A stretch of DNA of 64,000 nucleotides, taken from positions 17,597 through 81,596 of the forward strand of contig NZ_JWLV01000022.1 of assembly GCF_000808535.1 (NCBI RefSeq), in the 5' to 3' direction. Numbering within the stretch: the stretch's first letter is position 1; each line of letters opens with the position of its first letter. The position numbers and the translations under genes are program-made. The notes beneath the pieces are model-generated. The model saw only the letters and a program-made list of their open reading frames with translations. It was not told the DNA's origin and did no database searches. Shown here piece by piece: positions 29,024 to 39,922 of the stretch. The DNA comes from Vibrio sinaloensis. Its GTDB lineage: Bacteria > Pseudomonadota > Gammaproteobacteria > Enterobacterales > Vibrionaceae.

Positions 29024-30106
29024 CTATATATTTTGCTCTATTGTGCCATGTTCCACATGGAACATCTTACCATTTTCATCTGCCATGTCGGCAATCTGGC
29101 TTTGCGTAATAGAGCTTACAAAAACTTGTGCCCCCGTCTCTTTTAAGCAGTCCGCAAGACGCTCCCGACGTTGGCTATCTAATTCCGATGCAAAGTCATC
29201 TATAAGGTAAACACACTGTTTGCCTGTCATTTCAGTCAAGTGTTGGCCTTGCGCCACTCGTAAGGCACATACCATCAACTTCAGTTGGCCACGAGATAAC
29301 ACATCCTCAACAGGCGTGCCATTTACCTTAATTTTTAAATCTGCCTTATTTGGGCCACTAAAGGTGTAACCTAGGGCCTGATCCCGTTCAAAATTCTTCT
29401 CAAGAATTTGCTGATATGGGGTATCTTTGTCCCAGCCTCGGTAATACTTCAACTGGATATCAAACTCCGGCAGGAAAGTTTGACAGATTTCTTCAGCCTT
29501 TGACTTCATTTGCTCAACATACACTGAGCGCCACTGACTGATATTTTCAGCCAACCGAGCCATCTCTTGATCCCAATAACTGAGCTCTCGATAACTGGTT
29601 GCTGTTTTCAATAAGGCATTGCGCTGCTTGTTCAAGCGCTTAAATCGCCCCCACGCATCATAGAATGCCGACTCGGTATGAAATACCCCCCAATCGATAA
29701 ATGCGCGGCGATGTTTCGGCCCATCCGTCAGCAAATCGAACCCTTCAGGGTGTATTAATTGCAGGGGTAAAACCTGCGCCAACTGAGCGAGCTTTTGCCC
29801 AGATTGACCGCCTATTTTAACCTCTGTTGAGCCATCACGCTGCTTATTAATGCCAATTGGTAGCTCAAATTGATCCGAGTTCAAAAAACGCCCATGAACA
29901 AACAGTTCATTACAGTCATTTTGAATAATTCTACCGGTCAAAGAGCTCTTGAAAGAACGGCCATGACCCAACAAATAGATCGCCTCTAAGACGCTGGTTT
30001 TGCCACTGCCATTGGGGCCAATAAGAAAGTTAAAGCCTGCTGACAGGTTAATGTCACAGGCTTCAATGTTTCTAAACTGCTTAATGATGAGACGTGTAAG
30101 CGGCAT
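29024..30106 (-). CDS. recF: RecF, gap-repair recombination mediator
   Basis: SMC-like ATPase that loads RecA with RecOR at single-strand gaps and stalled forks. 360 residues: Walker [10 protein letters not shown] (from residue 30), the signature LSRGQLKL, and Walker [12 protein letters not shown]. Its start codon is one base past the dnaN stop, which suggests coupled translation and explains low RecF levels. The last codons contain a parS-like dyad (29049-29064). Confidence 0.97.
   Translation of the reverse strand: MPLTRLIIKQFRNIEACDINLSAGFNFLIGPNGSGKTSVLEAIYLLGHGRSFKSSLTGRIIQNDCNELFVHGRFLNSDQFELPIGINKQRDGSTEVKIGGQSGQKLAQLAQVLPLQLIHPEGFDLLTDGPKHRRAFIDWGVFHTESAFYDAWGRFKRLNKQRNALLKTATSYRELSYWDQEMARLAENISQWRSVYVEQMKSKAEEICQTFLPEFDIQLKYYRGWDKDTPYQQILEKNFERDQALGYTFSGPNKADLKIKVNGTPVEDVLSRGQLKLMVCALRVAQGQHLTEMTGKQCVYLIDDFASELDSQRRERLADCLKETGAQVFVSSITQSQIADMADENGKMFHVEHGTIEQNI
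29049..29064. other. parS-like dyad inside recF
   Basis: TGTTCCACATGGAACA: perfect 7-bp arms around CA. It differs by one central base from the ParB site TGTTCCACGTGGAACA known in pseudomonads. It is about 11 kb from oriC on the same chromosome as parAB. It also encodes the conserved MFHVEH end of RecF, so it may be incidental. Confidence 0.4.
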
Positions 30107-30107
30107 G

Positions 30108-31208
30108 CTAAAGTCGAATTGGCATCACCACGTACATGGCACTGTCGTCTTCTGCATTTTCAATCAGAGCACTGGCATTGGCATCCGACATCGAGACCCG
30201 TACTTTTTCGCAGCGTAACGTGTTGAGCACATCCAATACGTAGCTGACGTTGAAGCCAATTTCGATCGGCTCACCATCAAAGCTCACATCCAACATCTCT
30301 TCCGCTTCTTCCTGCTCTGGGTTGTTGGCGGTAATGCGCATTTCAGTATCGGCTAGATTAACGCGAACCCCACGGAATTTTTCGTTGGAAAGAATCGCAG
30401 CTCGAGAAAACGCGGAACGCAATTCATCGCAACCCGCTTCCAACGTCTTGGTTGTATTTTGCGGCATTACGCGGCGATAATCTGGGAAACGGCCATCCAC
30501 TAGCTTAGAGGTAAACACATAATTATTTACTTCTGCACGTACGTTCGAGCTACCGATCTGCAGCACAACTGGCTGTTCAGGAGCATCAAGTAGCTTGACC
30601 AGCTCTAATACACCTTTACGCGGCACTATGATCTGTTGCTGAGCAAAGTCAGCGCCCAGTGCCGTTTGCGAAACGGCCATTCGGTGACCATCAGTCGCCA
30701 CACTGCGCAGCGTTGAACCTTCAATTTCAAACAACATACCATTGAGGTAGTAGCGCACATCTTGGTTGGCCATTGAGAACTGAGTTTTCTCAATCAGACC
30801 GCGAAGCTCTGCTTGGGTCAATGAGATTTCAACTTCGCTTTGCCAATCTTCGATATTCGGAAAGTCATTGGCTGGTAGCGTCGCCAGGGAGAAGCGGCTA
30901 CGACCAGAGCGAACTTGAACGCGATCACCTTCTAAGACAAAGGTAATCACCGAGTCATCGGGTAAACCACGACAAATATCAAGGAACTTACGCGACGGGA
31001 CAGTAATGCTCCCCGCCTCAAAATCGCCTTCTAACGTCACTCGGCTGATCAGTTCCACTTCTAAGTCGGTTGCTGTCATTGACAGTACATTGTCTTCGAC
31101 TTTGAGTAGCAGGTTACCAAGAATAGGCAGAGTTGGACGACCACCTAAAGCCCCTGAGACTTGCTGGAGAGGCTTCAGTAAATGGCTACGCTCAATGGAA
31201 AATTTCAT
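30108..31208 (-). CDS. dnaN: DNA polymerase III sliding clamp (beta subunit)
   Basis: Ring-shaped processivity clamp loaded by the gamma complex and also used by repair polymerases and Hda. 366 residues, the E. coli length, with three similar domains and the standard opening [19 protein letters not shown] and ending VMPIRL. It lies 92 bp after dnaA in the operon. Confidence 0.98.
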   Translation of the reverse strand: MKFSIERSHLLKPLQQVSGALGGRPTLPILGNLLLKVEDNVLSMTATDLEVELISRVTLEGDFEAGSITVPSRKFLDICRGLPDDSVITFVLEGDRVQVRSGRSRFSLATLPANDFPNIEDWQSEVEISLTQAELRGLIEKTQFSMANQDVRYYLNGMLFEIEGSTLRSVATDGHRMAVSQTALGADFAQQQIIVPRKGVLELVKLLDAPEQPVVLQIGSSNVRAEVNNYVFTSKLVDGRFPDYRRVMPQNTTKTLEAGCDELRSAFSRAAILSNEKFRGVRVNLADTEMRITANNPEQEEAEEMLDVSFDGEPIEIGFNVSYVLDVLNTLRCEKVRVSMSDANASALIENAEDDSAMYVVMPIRL

Positions 31209-31300
31209 AGGACGCTCTTATCAGAATTCTTCTAGCTTTATAAAAGAGATTAGTTCAGGTGCAATGGCCTCGAACATTCAAGGCCATAGAATACTGCGAA

Positions 31301-32707
31301 TTACGAAGAAAGGGTACGAATCAAGTTCGAGTAATCTTCTTTGATGTCATGGCTCTCTTCGCGAAGCTGCTCAATCTTACGACAAGCATGTAAAACTGTC
31401 GTGTGGTCACGACCACCAAACGCATCACCGATTTCAGGTAAGCTGTGGTTGGTGAGCTCTTTGGCCAATGCCATCGCAAGCTGACGCGGACGAGCCACCG
31501 AACGTGAACGGCGTTTGGACAAGAGGTCCGCCACTTTAATCTTGTAGTATTCCGCGACCGTCTTTTGAATGTTATCAATGGTCACTAGCTTCTCTTGTAG
31601 AGCAAGCAAGTCACGCAGTGCTTCACGAACAAAGTCGATGGTAATAGGACGACCAGTAAAGTTAGCGTTGGCGATAACGCGGTTCAATGCCCCTTCCAAC
31701 TCACGAACATTAGAGCGCAGGCGCTTAGCAATGAAGAATGCCACTTCATCTGCAAGGTGGATTTGGTGGTCTTCCGCTTTTTTCATCAAGATCGCAACGC
31801 GCGTTTCAAGCTCAGGTGGCTCGATCGCAACCGTCAGACCCCAACCAAACCGGGATTTTAAACGATCTTCTACACCGTTGATCTCTTTCGGGTAACGGTC
31901 AGACGTGAGGATGATCTGTTGATTGCCTTCCAATAACGCATTGAAGGTATGGAAAAACTCTTCTTGCGAGCGCTCTTTGTTGGCGAAAAATTGAATATCA
32001 TCGATAAGTAGAGCGTCAACACTGCGATAGTAACGTTTGAACTCTTCGATCGCGTTATTCTGTAGCGCTTTTACCATGTCTTGCACGAAACGCTCAGAAT
32101 GCATGTAAACCACTTTAGCATTCGGTTTGTTGTCCACAATGGCGTTACCGACCGCGTGCAACAAGTGTGTTTTACCTAGGCCAGTACCACCGTATAAGAA
32201 CAGCGGGTTGTATGCTGAACCAGGGTTATCCGACACCTGACGCGCTGCCGCTAAACCGAGCTGGTTCGATTTACCTTCAACGAAGTTAGTAAACTTGTGT
32301 TTTGGGTTGACGTTTGAACGATGATTAATGTCGGCAATGGCTTGCGCGTCGTCATCCCAGGTTTTATGAACCGGTTTACGAGCTTGCAATTGTGCCGGTG
32401 CCGACGATTCTGCAGCAACATCGGCTGGCGTGCGTTTCGGTGCCGGCTTAGGTGCAGAAACAGGTCTGCTGCCCACTTCAAAGCGTAGGCTCGGAATGTC
32501 ATTGCCACAATACTCTTGCAGCAGTCGATTAATGCTGTTGAGGTACTTATCACGAACCCAATCGAGGACAAAGCGGTTTGGGGCAAACAAGGTGAGCGTA
32601 TTGTCATTGAGCTCCGCTTGTAGCGGACGAACCCACATGCTGAATTCAGTTGCTGGTAGCTCTTCTTGAAGCTGTTGCAGACATTGCAACCAAAGCGAAG
32701 ATGACAC
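31301..32707 (-). CDS. dnaA: Chromosomal replication initiator DnaA
   Basis: AAA+ initiator that binds DnaA boxes and melts oriC. 468 residues: domain I (about 1-85) for DnaB contact, a linker, AAA+ domain with Walker A GGTGLGKT (173-180) and Walker B LLIDDIQF (233-240), and C-terminal HTH with the signature [19 protein letters not shown] start at 32707 gives MSSSLWLQC. It leads dnaA-dnaN-recF-gyrB. The upstream region carries DnaA-box-like sites and many GATC sites, which fits autoregulation and Dam/SeqA control. Confidence 0.98.
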   Translation of the reverse strand: MSSSLWLQCLQQLQEELPATEFSMWVRPLQAELNDNTLTLFAPNRFVLDWVRDKYLNSINRLLQEYCGNDIPSLRFEVGSRPVSAPKPAPKRTPADVAAESSAPAQLQARKPVHKTWDDDAQAIADINHRSNVNPKHKFTNFVEGKSNQLGLAAARQVSDNPGSAYNPLFLYGGTGLGKTHLLHAVGNAIVDNKPNAKVVYMHSERFVQDMVKALQNNAIEEFKRYYRSVDALLIDDIQFFANKERSQEEFFHTFNALLEGNQQIILTSDRYPKEINGVEDRLKSRFGWGLTVAIEPPELETRVAILMKKAEDHQIHLADEVAFFIAKRLRSNVRELEGALNRVIANANFTGRPITIDFVREALRDLLALQEKLVTIDNIQKTVAEYYKIKVADLLSKRRSRSVARPRQLAMALAKELTNHSLPEIGDAFGGRDHTTVLHACRKIEQLREESHDIKEDYSNLIRTLSS

Positions 32708-33105
32708 GGTGCCCCCACTCGAAGTAATTGATTGGAAAAGATTGGCAATTTTACCTGTTGATAACCAAGATCGCTAGCAATAGATCGACGATCCAGTGAA
32801 TAAGATCCAAGTTATTCACAATATTTTCGACATTATTCGGCGGATCCCCACACACTGCCCCATTTTTACTCACACATTGATCCACATAAGGGCAATTTCC
32901 GCCCGATCCTGACTCTGGTGATAACTCTGTGCATGAAATATCGATCGCCACCTTCACAGGATCGAAAAATAATCCTCTGAGCCGTAAGATTTAGACCAAA
33001 ATATCAACCTTATTACTCTACTATCTAGGATATTGCTCTTAGTTATTTATCTAATTAACTAAAGTAACAGTAATATTTCTCCCCATAATTATATGGAGTT
33101 GTACT
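32708..33105. promoter_or_regulatory. Regulatory region between dnaA and the amino acid transporter operon
   Basis: About 400 bp without a gene. DnaA-box-like sites: TTATTCACA at 32812-32820 (full match) and TGTTGATAA at 32756-32764 (one mismatch). About nine GATC Dam sites cluster between 32769 and 32965. The part from 32990 is AT-rich and should hold the promoter of the plus-strand transporter operon; I cannot fix a -10/-35 pair. Confidence 0.6.
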
Positions 33106-33852
33106 ATGAAAATCTGGTTTAAGGCTGCAGTTGCAGCAATCGCTCTGTCTGCTGCGACTGTGCAGGCTGCTACGGAAGTCAAAGTCGGCATGTCTGGCCG
33201 TTACTTCCCATTCACTTTCGTTAAGCAAGATCAGCTACAAGGCTTCGAAGTGGACCTATGGGACGAGATTGGTAAACGTAACGATTACAAAGTGGAATAC
33301 GTAACCGCAAATTTCTCTGGTTTGTTCGGTCTACTAGAAACAGGCCGCATCGATACAATTTCTAACCAAATTACAATGACAGACGCGCGTAAAGCAAAAT
33401 ACCTATTTGCTGACCCATACGTGGTGGATGGTGCACAAATTACGGTTCGCAAAGGCAACGACGAGATCAAAGGTGTTCAAGATCTTGCGGGCAAGACGGT
33501 GGCAGTAAACCTAGGTTCAAACTTTGAGCAACTGCTACGTGACTACGACAAAGATGGCAAAATCAACATCAAAACCTACGACACAGGTATTGAACACGAT
33601 GTCGCACTGGGTCGTGCAGATGCCTTCGTGATGGATCGCCTTTCAGCGCTAGAGCTAATCAAAAAGACAGGTCTTCCTCTTCAACTTGCAGGCGAACCGT
33701 TTGAAACGATTCAAAATGCTTGGCCATTTGTAAACAATGAAAATGGTAAAAAACTGCAAGCAGAAGTTAACCAAGCACTTGCAGCAATGCGCGCAGACGG
33801 TACTCTAGCGCAAATTTCTGAAAAGTGGTTTGGTGCAGACATCACTAAATAA
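33106..33852 (+). CDS. Polar amino acid ABC transporter, periplasmic binding protein
   Basis: 248-residue family-3 solute-binding protein with a signal peptide (cleavage at VQA-ATEV). It shows the family pattern GFEVDLWDEIGKR and a C-terminal EKWFG. The overall style is closest to cystine-type binding proteins, but the ligand cannot be fixed by reading. First gene of a three-gene transporter operon; a hairpin after it likely keeps downstream expression lower. In V. cholerae the same operon lies between dnaA and rpmH. Confidence 0.88.
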   Translation: MKIWFKAAVAAIALSAATVQAATEVKVGMSGRYFPFTFVKQDQLQGFEVDLWDEIGKRNDYKVEYVTANFSGLFGLLETGRIDTISNQITMTDARKAKYLFADPYVVDGAQITVRKGNDEIKGVQDLAGKTVAVNLGSNFEQLLRDYDKDGKINIKTYDTGIEHDVALGRADAFVMDRLSALELIKKTGLPLQLAGEPFETIQNAWPFVNNENGKKLQAEVNQALAAMRADGTLAQISEKWFGADITK

Positions 33853-33891
33853 TGTGACCACTCCGCTACTTTTGTTGAAGTAGGCTTTTCT

Positions 33892-33932
33892 AACCCACTG
33901 CTTTCCTCCCTTTGCAGTGGGTTTTGCTTTTC
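33892..33932 (+). terminator. Intercistronic hairpin between binding protein and permease genes
   Basis: AACCCACTGC (33892-33901) pairs with GCAGTGGGTT (33914-33923), followed by TTGCTTTT. It probably acts as a partial terminator or a 3' stabiliser, so that the binding protein is made in excess over the membrane parts. Confidence 0.7.
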
Positions 33933-33958
33933 TATGTCGTTATACACTGGGACACGTT

Positions 33959-34630
33959 ATGGGATTCGATTTTAACTACATGCTGGAGTTGATGCCGATA
34001 CTGCTTAAGTATCTGGGAACAACTATGGAGATGGCCGTTTGGGGTCTGATCTTCTCTTTAATACTGTCAGTGATTCTCGCCAATATCCGCGTATTCAAGG
34101 TTCCAGTACTCGATCAACTGAGCCAGCTGTATATCAGCTTCTTCCGTGGCACGCCTCTGTTAGTACAGCTGTTTTTGCTTTACTACGGCTTACCACAGAT
34201 TTTCCCATGGATGGTCGGGCTAGATGCTTTCAGTGCCGCTGTCATCGGTTTGACCTTGCACTTCGCCGCCTACATGGCAGAAAGTATTCGCGCTGCCATT
34301 ATTGGTATTGATCGTAGCCAGATGGAAGCGAGCCTCTCAGTCGGCATGACGACGACACAAGCGATGCGTCGCGTCATTTTGCCGCAAGCGACTCGTGTGG
34401 CCTTGCCTTCACTGATGAACTACTTCATCGATATGATCAAATCAACGTCACTGGCCTTTACGCTAGGCGTTGCAGAGATTATGGCCAAAGCACAAATGGA
34501 GGCATCATCAAGCTTCCGTTTCTTTGAAGCGTTTCTTGCGGTTGCACTTATTTACTGGGGTGTGGTGGTTATCCTTACTCGTGTTCAAATCTGGGCAGAA
34601 GCTAAACTCAATAAGGCGTACGTACGATGA
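33959..34630 (+). CDS. Polar amino acid ABC transporter, permease
   Basis: 223-residue HisMQ-type permease with five predicted helices. The ATPase-coupling EAA loop reads MEASLSVGMTTTQAMRRVILPQ. The start at 33959 (MGFDFNYM) is chosen over a GTG 14 codons upstream that lies in the intercistronic hairpin. It overlaps the ATPase gene by four bases. The second subunit of the permease pair is not encoded, so it likely works as a homodimer. Confidence 0.9.
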   Translation: MGFDFNYMLELMPILLKYLGTTMEMAVWGLIFSLILSVILANIRVFKVPVLDQLSQLYISFFRGTPLLVQLFLLYYGLPQIFPWMVGLDAFSAAVIGLTLHFAAYMAESIRAAIIGIDRSQMEASLSVGMTTTQAMRRVILPQATRVALPSLMNYFIDMIKSTSLAFTLGVAEIMAKAQMEASSSFRFFEAFLAVALIYWGVVVILTRVQIWAEAKLNKAYVR

Positions 34631-35364
34631 TCAAACTGAGTAATATTCAAAAACGCTTCGGGGATACTGAAGTGCTAAAAGGGATTGACCTTGAGATAAA
34701 ACAAGGTGAGATCATCGTCATTATTGGCTCTAGCGGAACAGGCAAGTCGACATTACTTCGCACAGTAAATTTCTTAGAGAATGCCGACAAAGGGGTCATC
34801 ACGATTGATGACGTCAGCGTCGATAGTGAAAATCACACCAAAGCCGAAGTTCTCGCTTTGCGTCGTAAGACAGGCTTTGTGTTCCAAAACTATGCGCTTT
34901 TCGCCCACATGACCGCAAGACAAAACATCGCTGAAGGGCTGATGACTGTGCGTGGTTGGAAAAAAACAGACGCACTTCAACGCGCGCAAGAGATTCTTGA
35001 TGATATTGGCTTAGGCGACAAGGGTGACAGTTATCCAGCAGCGCTGTCTGGTGGTCAACAGCAGCGTGTGGGTATCGGACGCGCTATGGCGCTGCAACCA
35101 GAACTGCTGCTTTTCGATGAGCCAACATCGGCACTTGATCCTGAATGGGTGGGTGAAGTTCTTAATTTAATGAAGGACTTAGCTACAAAACATCAGACCA
35201 TGCTGGTGGTCACTCATGAGATGCAATTTGCTAGAGAGGTCGCCGATCGGGTGATCTTTATGGCAGAAGGGCACATTGTTGAGCAAGGTTCTCCACAGGA
35301 TATCTTTGGAAATCCACAAGATCCTCGCTTACAAAAATTCCTTCGACAAGTTGGTGCAGAGTAA
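34627..35364 (+). CDS. Polar amino acid ABC transporter, ATPase
   Basis: 245-residue ABC ATPase: Walker A GSSGTGKST (34-42), Q-loop FVFQNYALF, signature LSGGQQQR, Walker B LLLFDEPTSALD, switch His in VVTHEMQFAREV. The ATG overlaps the permease stop (ATGA), indicating translational coupling. It completes the importer. The sequence resembles cystine- and glutamine-type ATPases; the substrate is not resolved. Confidence 0.93.
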   Translation: MIKLSNIQKRFGDTEVLKGIDLEIKQGEIIVIIGSSGTGKSTLLRTVNFLENADKGVITIDDVSVDSENHTKAEVLALRRKTGFVFQNYALFAHMTARQNIAEGLMTVRGWKKTDALQRAQEILDDIGLGDKGDSYPAALSGGQQQRVGIGRAMALQPELLLFDEPTSALDPEWVGEVLNLMKDLATKHQTMLVVTHEMQFAREVADRVIFMAEGHIVEQGSPQDIFGNPQDPRLQKFLRQVGAE

Positions 35365-35391
35365 AGATCACAAAAGAGGATCGTTTGATCC

Positions 35392-35419
35392 TTGAGATTT
35401 TGCTCACACTACGTATAAT
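35392..35419 (+). promoter_or_regulatory. Upstream rpmH promoter
   Basis: TTGAGA (35392-35397), 16-bp spacer, TATAAT (35414-35419). Confidence 0.6.
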
Positions 35420-35451
35420 CGCTCGGCCGGAATTTAGCGCTTGCACAAAGA

Positions 35452-35480
35452 TTGACACTTTGTGTGACTGTGATTACAAT
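35452..35480 (+). promoter_or_regulatory. Main rpmH promoter
   Basis: TTGACA (35452-35457), 17-bp spacer, TACAAT (35475-35480), about 115 bp before the rpmH start: a near-consensus sigma-70 promoter as expected for a ribosomal protein operon. Confidence 0.8.
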
Positions 35481-35594
35481 TCCGCCTCTTTGTTGAGAGG
35501 CGTCGGTTTGTCCTCTTTATATATAGAGAAGACCTCGTATACCCACGCCGGGTTAACATTGACCTAAAACTACTGATCAGTAAAGGTAATAACC

Positions 35595-35732
35595 ATGTCT
35601 AAACGCACTTTTCAACCTTCAGTTCTAAAGCGCAAGCGTACTCACGGTTTCCGTGCACGTATGGCTACTAAGAACGGTCGTGCAACAATCAACGCACGTC
35701 GTGCTAAAGGCCGTAAGCGTCTTTCTAAGTAA
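35595..35732 (+). CDS. rpmH: 50S ribosomal protein L34
   Basis: 45-residue highly basic ribosomal protein of the large subunit. The opening [20 protein letters not shown] and the ending RKRLSK are typical for Vibrio; E. coli L34 has 46 residues. It starts the conserved rpmH-rnpA-yidD-yidC cluster and has two promoters upstream. Short enough to be missed by length cut-offs. Confidence 0.97.
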   Translation: MSKRTFQPSVLKRKRTHGFRARMATKNGRATINARRAKGRKRLSK

Positions 35733-35744
35733 TCTTCGATTATT

Positions 35745-36101
35745 TTGAATACGTACGCGTTCAATCGGGAGTTACGCTTGTTAACTCCCGAGCATTATCA
35801 AAATGTCTTTCAGCAAGCTCATCGAGCTGGCTCACCTCATTTCACTATCATTGCTCGCAAAAATTCCTTATCTCACCCAAGACTAGGTTTAGCCGTTCCG
35901 AAGAAACAGATTAAAACTGCTGTTGGTCGTAATCGCTTCAAGCGTCTCGCTCGCGAAAGCTTTCGTAACAAACAACATCAGCTTCCTAACAAAGATTTTG
36001 TTGTTATTGCCAAGAAAAGCGCGCAAGATTTAAGCAACGATGAAATGTTTAAACTGTTTGATAAATTATGGCAGCGTCTGTCTCGCCCCTCTCGCGGTTA
36101 G
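35745..36101 (+). CDS. rnpA: Ribonuclease P protein component
   Basis: 118-residue basic protein that binds the M1 RNA and helps cleave tRNA 5' leaders. The RNR motif is [14 protein letters not shown]. It starts with TTG at 35745, 12 bp past rpmH, a weak start that agrees with low RnpA demand next to a highly expressed ribosomal gene. Its 3' end overlaps yidD by 34 bases. Confidence 0.95.
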   Translation: MNTYAFNRELRLLTPEHYQNVFQQAHRAGSPHFTIIARKNSLSHPRLGLAVPKKQIKTAVGRNRFKRLARESFRNKQHQLPNKDFVVIAKKSAQDLSNDEMFKLFDKLWQRLSRPSRG

Positions 36102-36331
36102 CGATCGGCCTCGTCCGACTCTATCAAGGCTTTATTAGTCCACTTCTTGGACCGCGTTGTCGTTTTACTCCAACCTGCTCTACTTATGCCATTGAAGCGT
36201 TGAAAGCTCACGGTTTTGTAAAAGGGTGTTGGTTATCAAGCAAACGTCTATTAAAATGCAACCCTTTAAATAAAAAGGGTTGGACATACGACCCCGTTCC
36301 ACCAGTCCAAAAACAAGACAGAGACAATTAA
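36068..36331 (+). CDS. yidD: Membrane protein insertion efficiency factor YidD
   Basis: 87-residue membrane-associated protein that assists YidC-dependent insertion. It carries the conserved cysteines and positive residues of the family ([17 protein letters not shown], and [15 protein letters not shown]). The start lies inside the rnpA end, the usual arrangement. The yidC ATG comes two bases after its stop. Confidence 0.95.
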   Translation: MAASVSPLSRLAIGLVRLYQGFISPLLGPRCRFTPTCSTYAIEALKAHGFVKGCWLSSKRLLKCNPLNKKGWTYDPVPPVQKQDRDN

Positions 36332-36333
36332 CG

Positions 36334-37953
36334 ATGGATTCTCAACGTAATATCCTGTTAATCGCGCTAGCACTGGTTTCTTTCCTATTGTTCCAACAAT
36401 GGCAAGTTGCAAAGAACCCAACGCCTCAGCCGGTTGAGCAGGCTCAATCAAGCAGTACTCTACCTGCCCCATCTTTTGCTGACGAGCTCGATCCAGCTCC
36501 TGGTCAGCAAGCTTCTGCTAAAACGATTACCGTGACCACTGATGCATTGACTCTGTCGATTGATACAGTTGGTGGTGATGTCATTCACGCAGATCTAAAC
36601 CAATACTCGGCTGAGATGGATTCTGCTGATGCATTCGTTTTACTTAAAAACGAGCCTGGTCACCAGTTCATCGCTCAAAGTGGCCTTGTGGGCCCTCAAG
36701 GTATCGACCTAAGCAGTACTAACCGTCCTGCATACGCAGTCAGCGCGGATAGCTTCACTCTAGCAGATGGCCAAGACGAACTTCGCGTTCCAATGACATA
36801 CGCAGCAAACGGCTTAGAGTACACCAAGACATTCATCCTTAAGCGTGGCAGCTACGCGATCGACGTTGAATACAACGTTGTGAACAACTCTGGCAACAAC
36901 GCGACATTCGGTATGTACGCTCACCTACGTCAAAACCTTCTTGACGCTGGTGGCAGCATCACAATGCCAACTTACCGTGGTGGCGCATACTCAACAGAAG
37001 ATACGCGCTACAAGAAATACAGCTTCGAAGATATGCAAGATCGTAACTTGTCTCTAAACCTGCCAGATGGTCAAGGTTGGGCGGCAATGATCCAGCACTA
37101 CTTCGCATCAGCATGGATTCCACGCAACGAGCCAGGCACTAACCTATACACTCGCGTGATTGGCAATCTTGGCGATATCGGCGTTCGTATGCCGAACAAA
37201 ACCATCGCAACCGGTGACAGCGCTCAAATGACGGCAACGCTTTGGGTCGGTCCAAAACTTCAAGACCAGATGGCTGAAGTTGCACCAAACCTAGACCTTG
37301 TTGTCGATTACGGCTGGCTATGGTTCATTGCGAAACCTCTGCACTCACTGCTTTCGTTTATTCAAAGCTTTGTTGGCAACTGGGGTGTGGCAATCATCTG
37401 TTTGACGTTCATCGTACGTGGTGCCATGTACCCACTTACGAAAGCGCAATACACATCTATGGCGAAAATGCGCATGCTGCAACCTAAACTGCAAGCAATG
37501 CGTGAGCGTATTGGCGATGACCGTCAGCGCATGAGCCAAGAAATGATGGAACTGTACAAGAAAGAGAAAGTGAACCCGCTAGGTGGCTGTCTTCCTCTTA
37601 TCCTACAGATGCCTATCTTCATCGCACTATACTGGGCATTGATGGAGTCGGTTGAGCTACGTCACTCGCCATTCTTCGGTTGGATTCATGACCTTTCAGC
37701 GCAAGACCCGTACTACATCTTGCCACTGCTGATGGGTGCATCGATGTTCCTAATCCAAAAGATGAGCCCGACGACCGTGACGGATCCAATGCAGCAGAAG
37801 ATCATGACCTTTATGCCGGTTATGTTTACTTTCTTCTTCCTGTTCTTCCCATCAGGTCTGGTTCTATACTGGCTAGTATCGAACATCGTAACGCTTATCC
37901 AACAAACGCTTATTTACAAAGCATTGGAGAAAAAAGGCTTACACTCTAAGTAA
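36334..37953 (+). CDS. yidC: Membrane protein insertase YidC
   Basis: Inner-membrane insertase and chaperone, alone or with SecYEG; inserts Fo subunit c, encoded 9 kb away. 539 residues: N-terminal anchor (about 7-22), large periplasmic P1 domain, then five helices from about residue 345 with the conserved core ([30 protein letters not shown]). The start MDSQRNILL at 36334 matches E. coli; an in-frame upstream ATG within yidD is rejected. Ends before a terminator. Confidence 0.97.
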   Translation: MDSQRNILLIALALVSFLLFQQWQVAKNPTPQPVEQAQSSSTLPAPSFADELDPAPGQQASAKTITVTTDALTLSIDTVGGDVIHADLNQYSAEMDSADAFVLLKNEPGHQFIAQSGLVGPQGIDLSSTNRPAYAVSADSFTLADGQDELRVPMTYAANGLEYTKTFILKRGSYAIDVEYNVVNNSGNNATFGMYAHLRQNLLDAGGSITMPTYRGGAYSTEDTRYKKYSFEDMQDRNLSLNLPDGQGWAAMIQHYFASAWIPRNEPGTNLYTRVIGNLGDIGVRMPNKTIATGDSAQMTATLWVGPKLQDQMAEVAPNLDLVVDYGWLWFIAKPLHSLLSFIQSFVGNWGVAIICLTFIVRGAMYPLTKAQYTSMAKMRMLQPKLQAMRERIGDDRQRMSQEMMELYKKEKVNPLGGCLPLILQMPIFIALYWALMESVELRHSPFFGWIHDLSAQDPYYILPLLMGASMFLIQKMSPTTVTDPMQQKIMTFMPVMFTFFFLFFPSGLVLYWLVSNIVTLIQQTLIYKALEKKGLHSK

Positions 37954-37975
37954 CCTTTAATGCGAAATTATTATC

Positions 37976-38004
37976 AAAGGCGGCCAAAAGGTCGCCTTTT
38001 TTAT
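37976..38004 (+). terminator. Terminator of rpmH-rnpA-yidD-yidC
   Basis: AAAGGCGGCC-AAAA-GGTCGCCTTT hairpin followed by TTTATTT. Confidence 0.87.
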
Positions 38005-38074
38005 TTGAGCTGATTACAATTCATCACATTACTTATTTGCCATGCAATGGCACCGAGATTCTACAGGCACAACT

Positions 38075-39436
38075 ATGACTACAGATACCATTGTCGCCCA
38101 AGCAACCGCCCCTGGTCGTGGCGGCGTCGGCATTATTCGAGTATCCGGCCCACTGGCAGAGAAAGTCGCTCAAGAAGTAACAGGGAAAACACTGCGTCCA
38201 CGCTATGCAGAATACTTACCCTTTACCTCGCAAGATGGCTCCCAGCTTGACCAAGGTATCGCATTGTACTTCCCGAACCCGCATTCATTCACTGGTGAAG
38301 ATGTCCTTGAACTGCAAGGTCATGGCGGCCCTGTCGTGATGGACATGCTAATTAAACGCATCCTACAAATACCGGGGATTCGTACCGCAAGACCGGGAGA
38401 GTTTTCAGAGCGCGCGTTTTTAAATGACAAACTCGATCTCGCTCAAGCAGAAGCTATTGCTGACTTGATCGATGCAAGTTCGGAAGAAGCGGCTAAATCC
38501 GCCCTACAATCACTGCAAGGTGCGTTCTCGCAACGTATTCACACTCTGGTCGAATCCCTGATCCACCTTCGCATCTATGTCGAAGCGGCTATTGACTTCC
38601 CAGAAGAAGAAATCGACTTTCTGGCTGATGGAAAAGTAGCAGGTGATCTGCAAGCCATCATTGATAACCTGAGTGCGGTGCGCCAAGAGGCGAACCAAGG
38701 TGCGATTATGCGTGAAGGCATGAAGGTGGTTATCGCAGGTCGTCCGAATGCGGGCAAATCAAGCCTGCTCAATGCACTATCAGGCAAAGAGTCGGCCATT
38801 GTGACCGACATAGCAGGAACCACACGTGACGTGCTGCGTGAACATATCCATATTGACGGAATGCCACTGCATATTATCGATACCGCAGGTCTGCGTGACG
38901 CCTCTGATGAAGTCGAGAAAATCGGCATTGAACGCGCCTGGGACGAAATCGCTCAAGCGGACCGCGTACTCTTTATGGTTGATGGCACAACCACAGATGC
39001 CACCGATCCAAAAGAAATTTGGCCAGACTTCGTTGATCGCCTGCCAGATAACATTGGTATGACAGTGATCCGCAACAAAGCCGATCAAACCGGTGAAGAT
39101 CTTGGCATTTGTCATGTCAACGATCCAACCCTTATCCGCCTGTCAGCGAAGACGGGTGAAGGTGTCGAGTCACTACGCAGCCATTTAAAAGAGTGCATGG
39201 GCTTTGCTGGAGGTAATGAAGGCGGCTTTATGGCTCGTCGCAGACACCTAGAGGCACTGGAACGCGCAGCCGAACACCTAGACATTGGTCAACAGCAGCT
39301 TGAGGGCTATATGGCTGGGGAGATTTTGGCAGAAGAGTTGCGTATCGCTCAGCAACATTTGAGTGAAATCACCGGCGAGTTCAGCTCAGACGACCTACTG
39401 GGCCGCATCTTCTCTTCTTTCTGTATTGGTAAATAA
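38075..39436 (+). CDS. mnmE: tRNA modification GTPase MnmE (TrmE)
   Basis: K+-activated GTPase that with MnmG places the cmnm5 group on U34 of several tRNAs. 453 residues (E. coli 454): N-terminal folate-binding domain, helical domain, G domain with P-loop GRPNAGKSS (222-230), DIAGTTRD and DTAGLRD, and the C-terminal CIGK cysteine motif. The start at 38075 ([17 protein letters not shown]) is supported by family alignment from memory. Its partner mnmG is 1 kb further, across oriC. Confidence 0.97.
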   Translation: MTTDTIVAQATAPGRGGVGIIRVSGPLAEKVAQEVTGKTLRPRYAEYLPFTSQDGSQLDQGIALYFPNPHSFTGEDVLELQGHGGPVVMDMLIKRILQIPGIRTARPGEFSERAFLNDKLDLAQAEAIADLIDASSEEAAKSALQSLQGAFSQRIHTLVESLIHLRIYVEAAIDFPEEEIDFLADGKVAGDLQAIIDNLSAVRQEANQGAIMREGMKVVIAGRPNAGKSSLLNALSGKESAIVTDIAGTTRDVLREHIHIDGMPLHIIDTAGLRDASDEVEKIGIERAWDEIAQADRVLFMVDGTTTDATDPKEIWPDFVDRLPDNIGMTVIRNKADQTGEDLGICHVNDPTLIRLSAKTGEGVESLRSHLKECMGFAGGNEGGFMARRRHLEALERAAEHLDIGQQQLEGYMAGEILAEELRIAQQHLSEITGEFSSDDLLGRIFSSFCIGK

Positions 39437-39444
39437 TCATCGAC

Positions 39445-39475
39445 AGTGCGACCTAGAGGTCGCACTTCTTTTAGT
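39445..39475 (+). terminator. Terminator of mnmE
   Basis: AGTGCGACCT-AG-AGGTCGCACT hairpin followed by TCTTTT, just before the mioC ribosome site. Confidence 0.85.
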
Positions 39476-39487
39476 AAAGGACGAACA

Positions 39488-39922
39488 ATGATTCACATTA
39501 TAACAGGCAGCACTTTAGGCGGAGCTGAATATGTGGGTGACCACCTAAGCGATCTTCTGATTGAGAAAGGGTTTGAAACCACAATCCACAACCAACCAGA
39601 CATTAACGATATTGAAAACAAAGGGACATGGCTTGTTATCACATCAACGCATGGTGCGGGCGAATATCCAGATAACATTCAGCCTTTCATTGCAGCATTA
39701 CAAAATACGCCACCTAAAATGAGTGAGGTTAAGTATGCCGTTATCGCGATTGGTGACTCGAGCTACGACACCTTCTGTGCCGCTGGAAAACATGCCCATG
39801 ACCTTCTGGAAGATATTGGTGCAGCCCCCATTACTGACTGCTTAACCATCGATGTACTCAGCCACTCAGTTCCCGAAGATGCCGCTGAAACTTGGTTACT
39901 AGAACATATTGAACGCTTCTAA
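39488..39922 (+). CDS. mioC: Flavodoxin-like protein MioC
   Basis: 144-residue FMN-binding flavodoxin, linked in E. coli to biotin synthase electron supply. The FMN phosphate loop is [13 protein letters not shown] near the N-terminus. The start at 39488 is preceded by AAAGGACG. Transcription from mioC runs into the adjacent oriC, as in E. coli, where it affects initiation. Confidence 0.95.
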   Translation: MIHIITGSTLGGAEYVGDHLSDLLIEKGFETTIHNQPDINDIENKGTWLVITSTHGAGEYPDNIQPFIAALQNTPPKMSEVKYAVIAIGDSSYDTFCAAGKHAHDLLEDIGAAPITDCLTIDVLSHSVPEDAAETWLLEHIERF

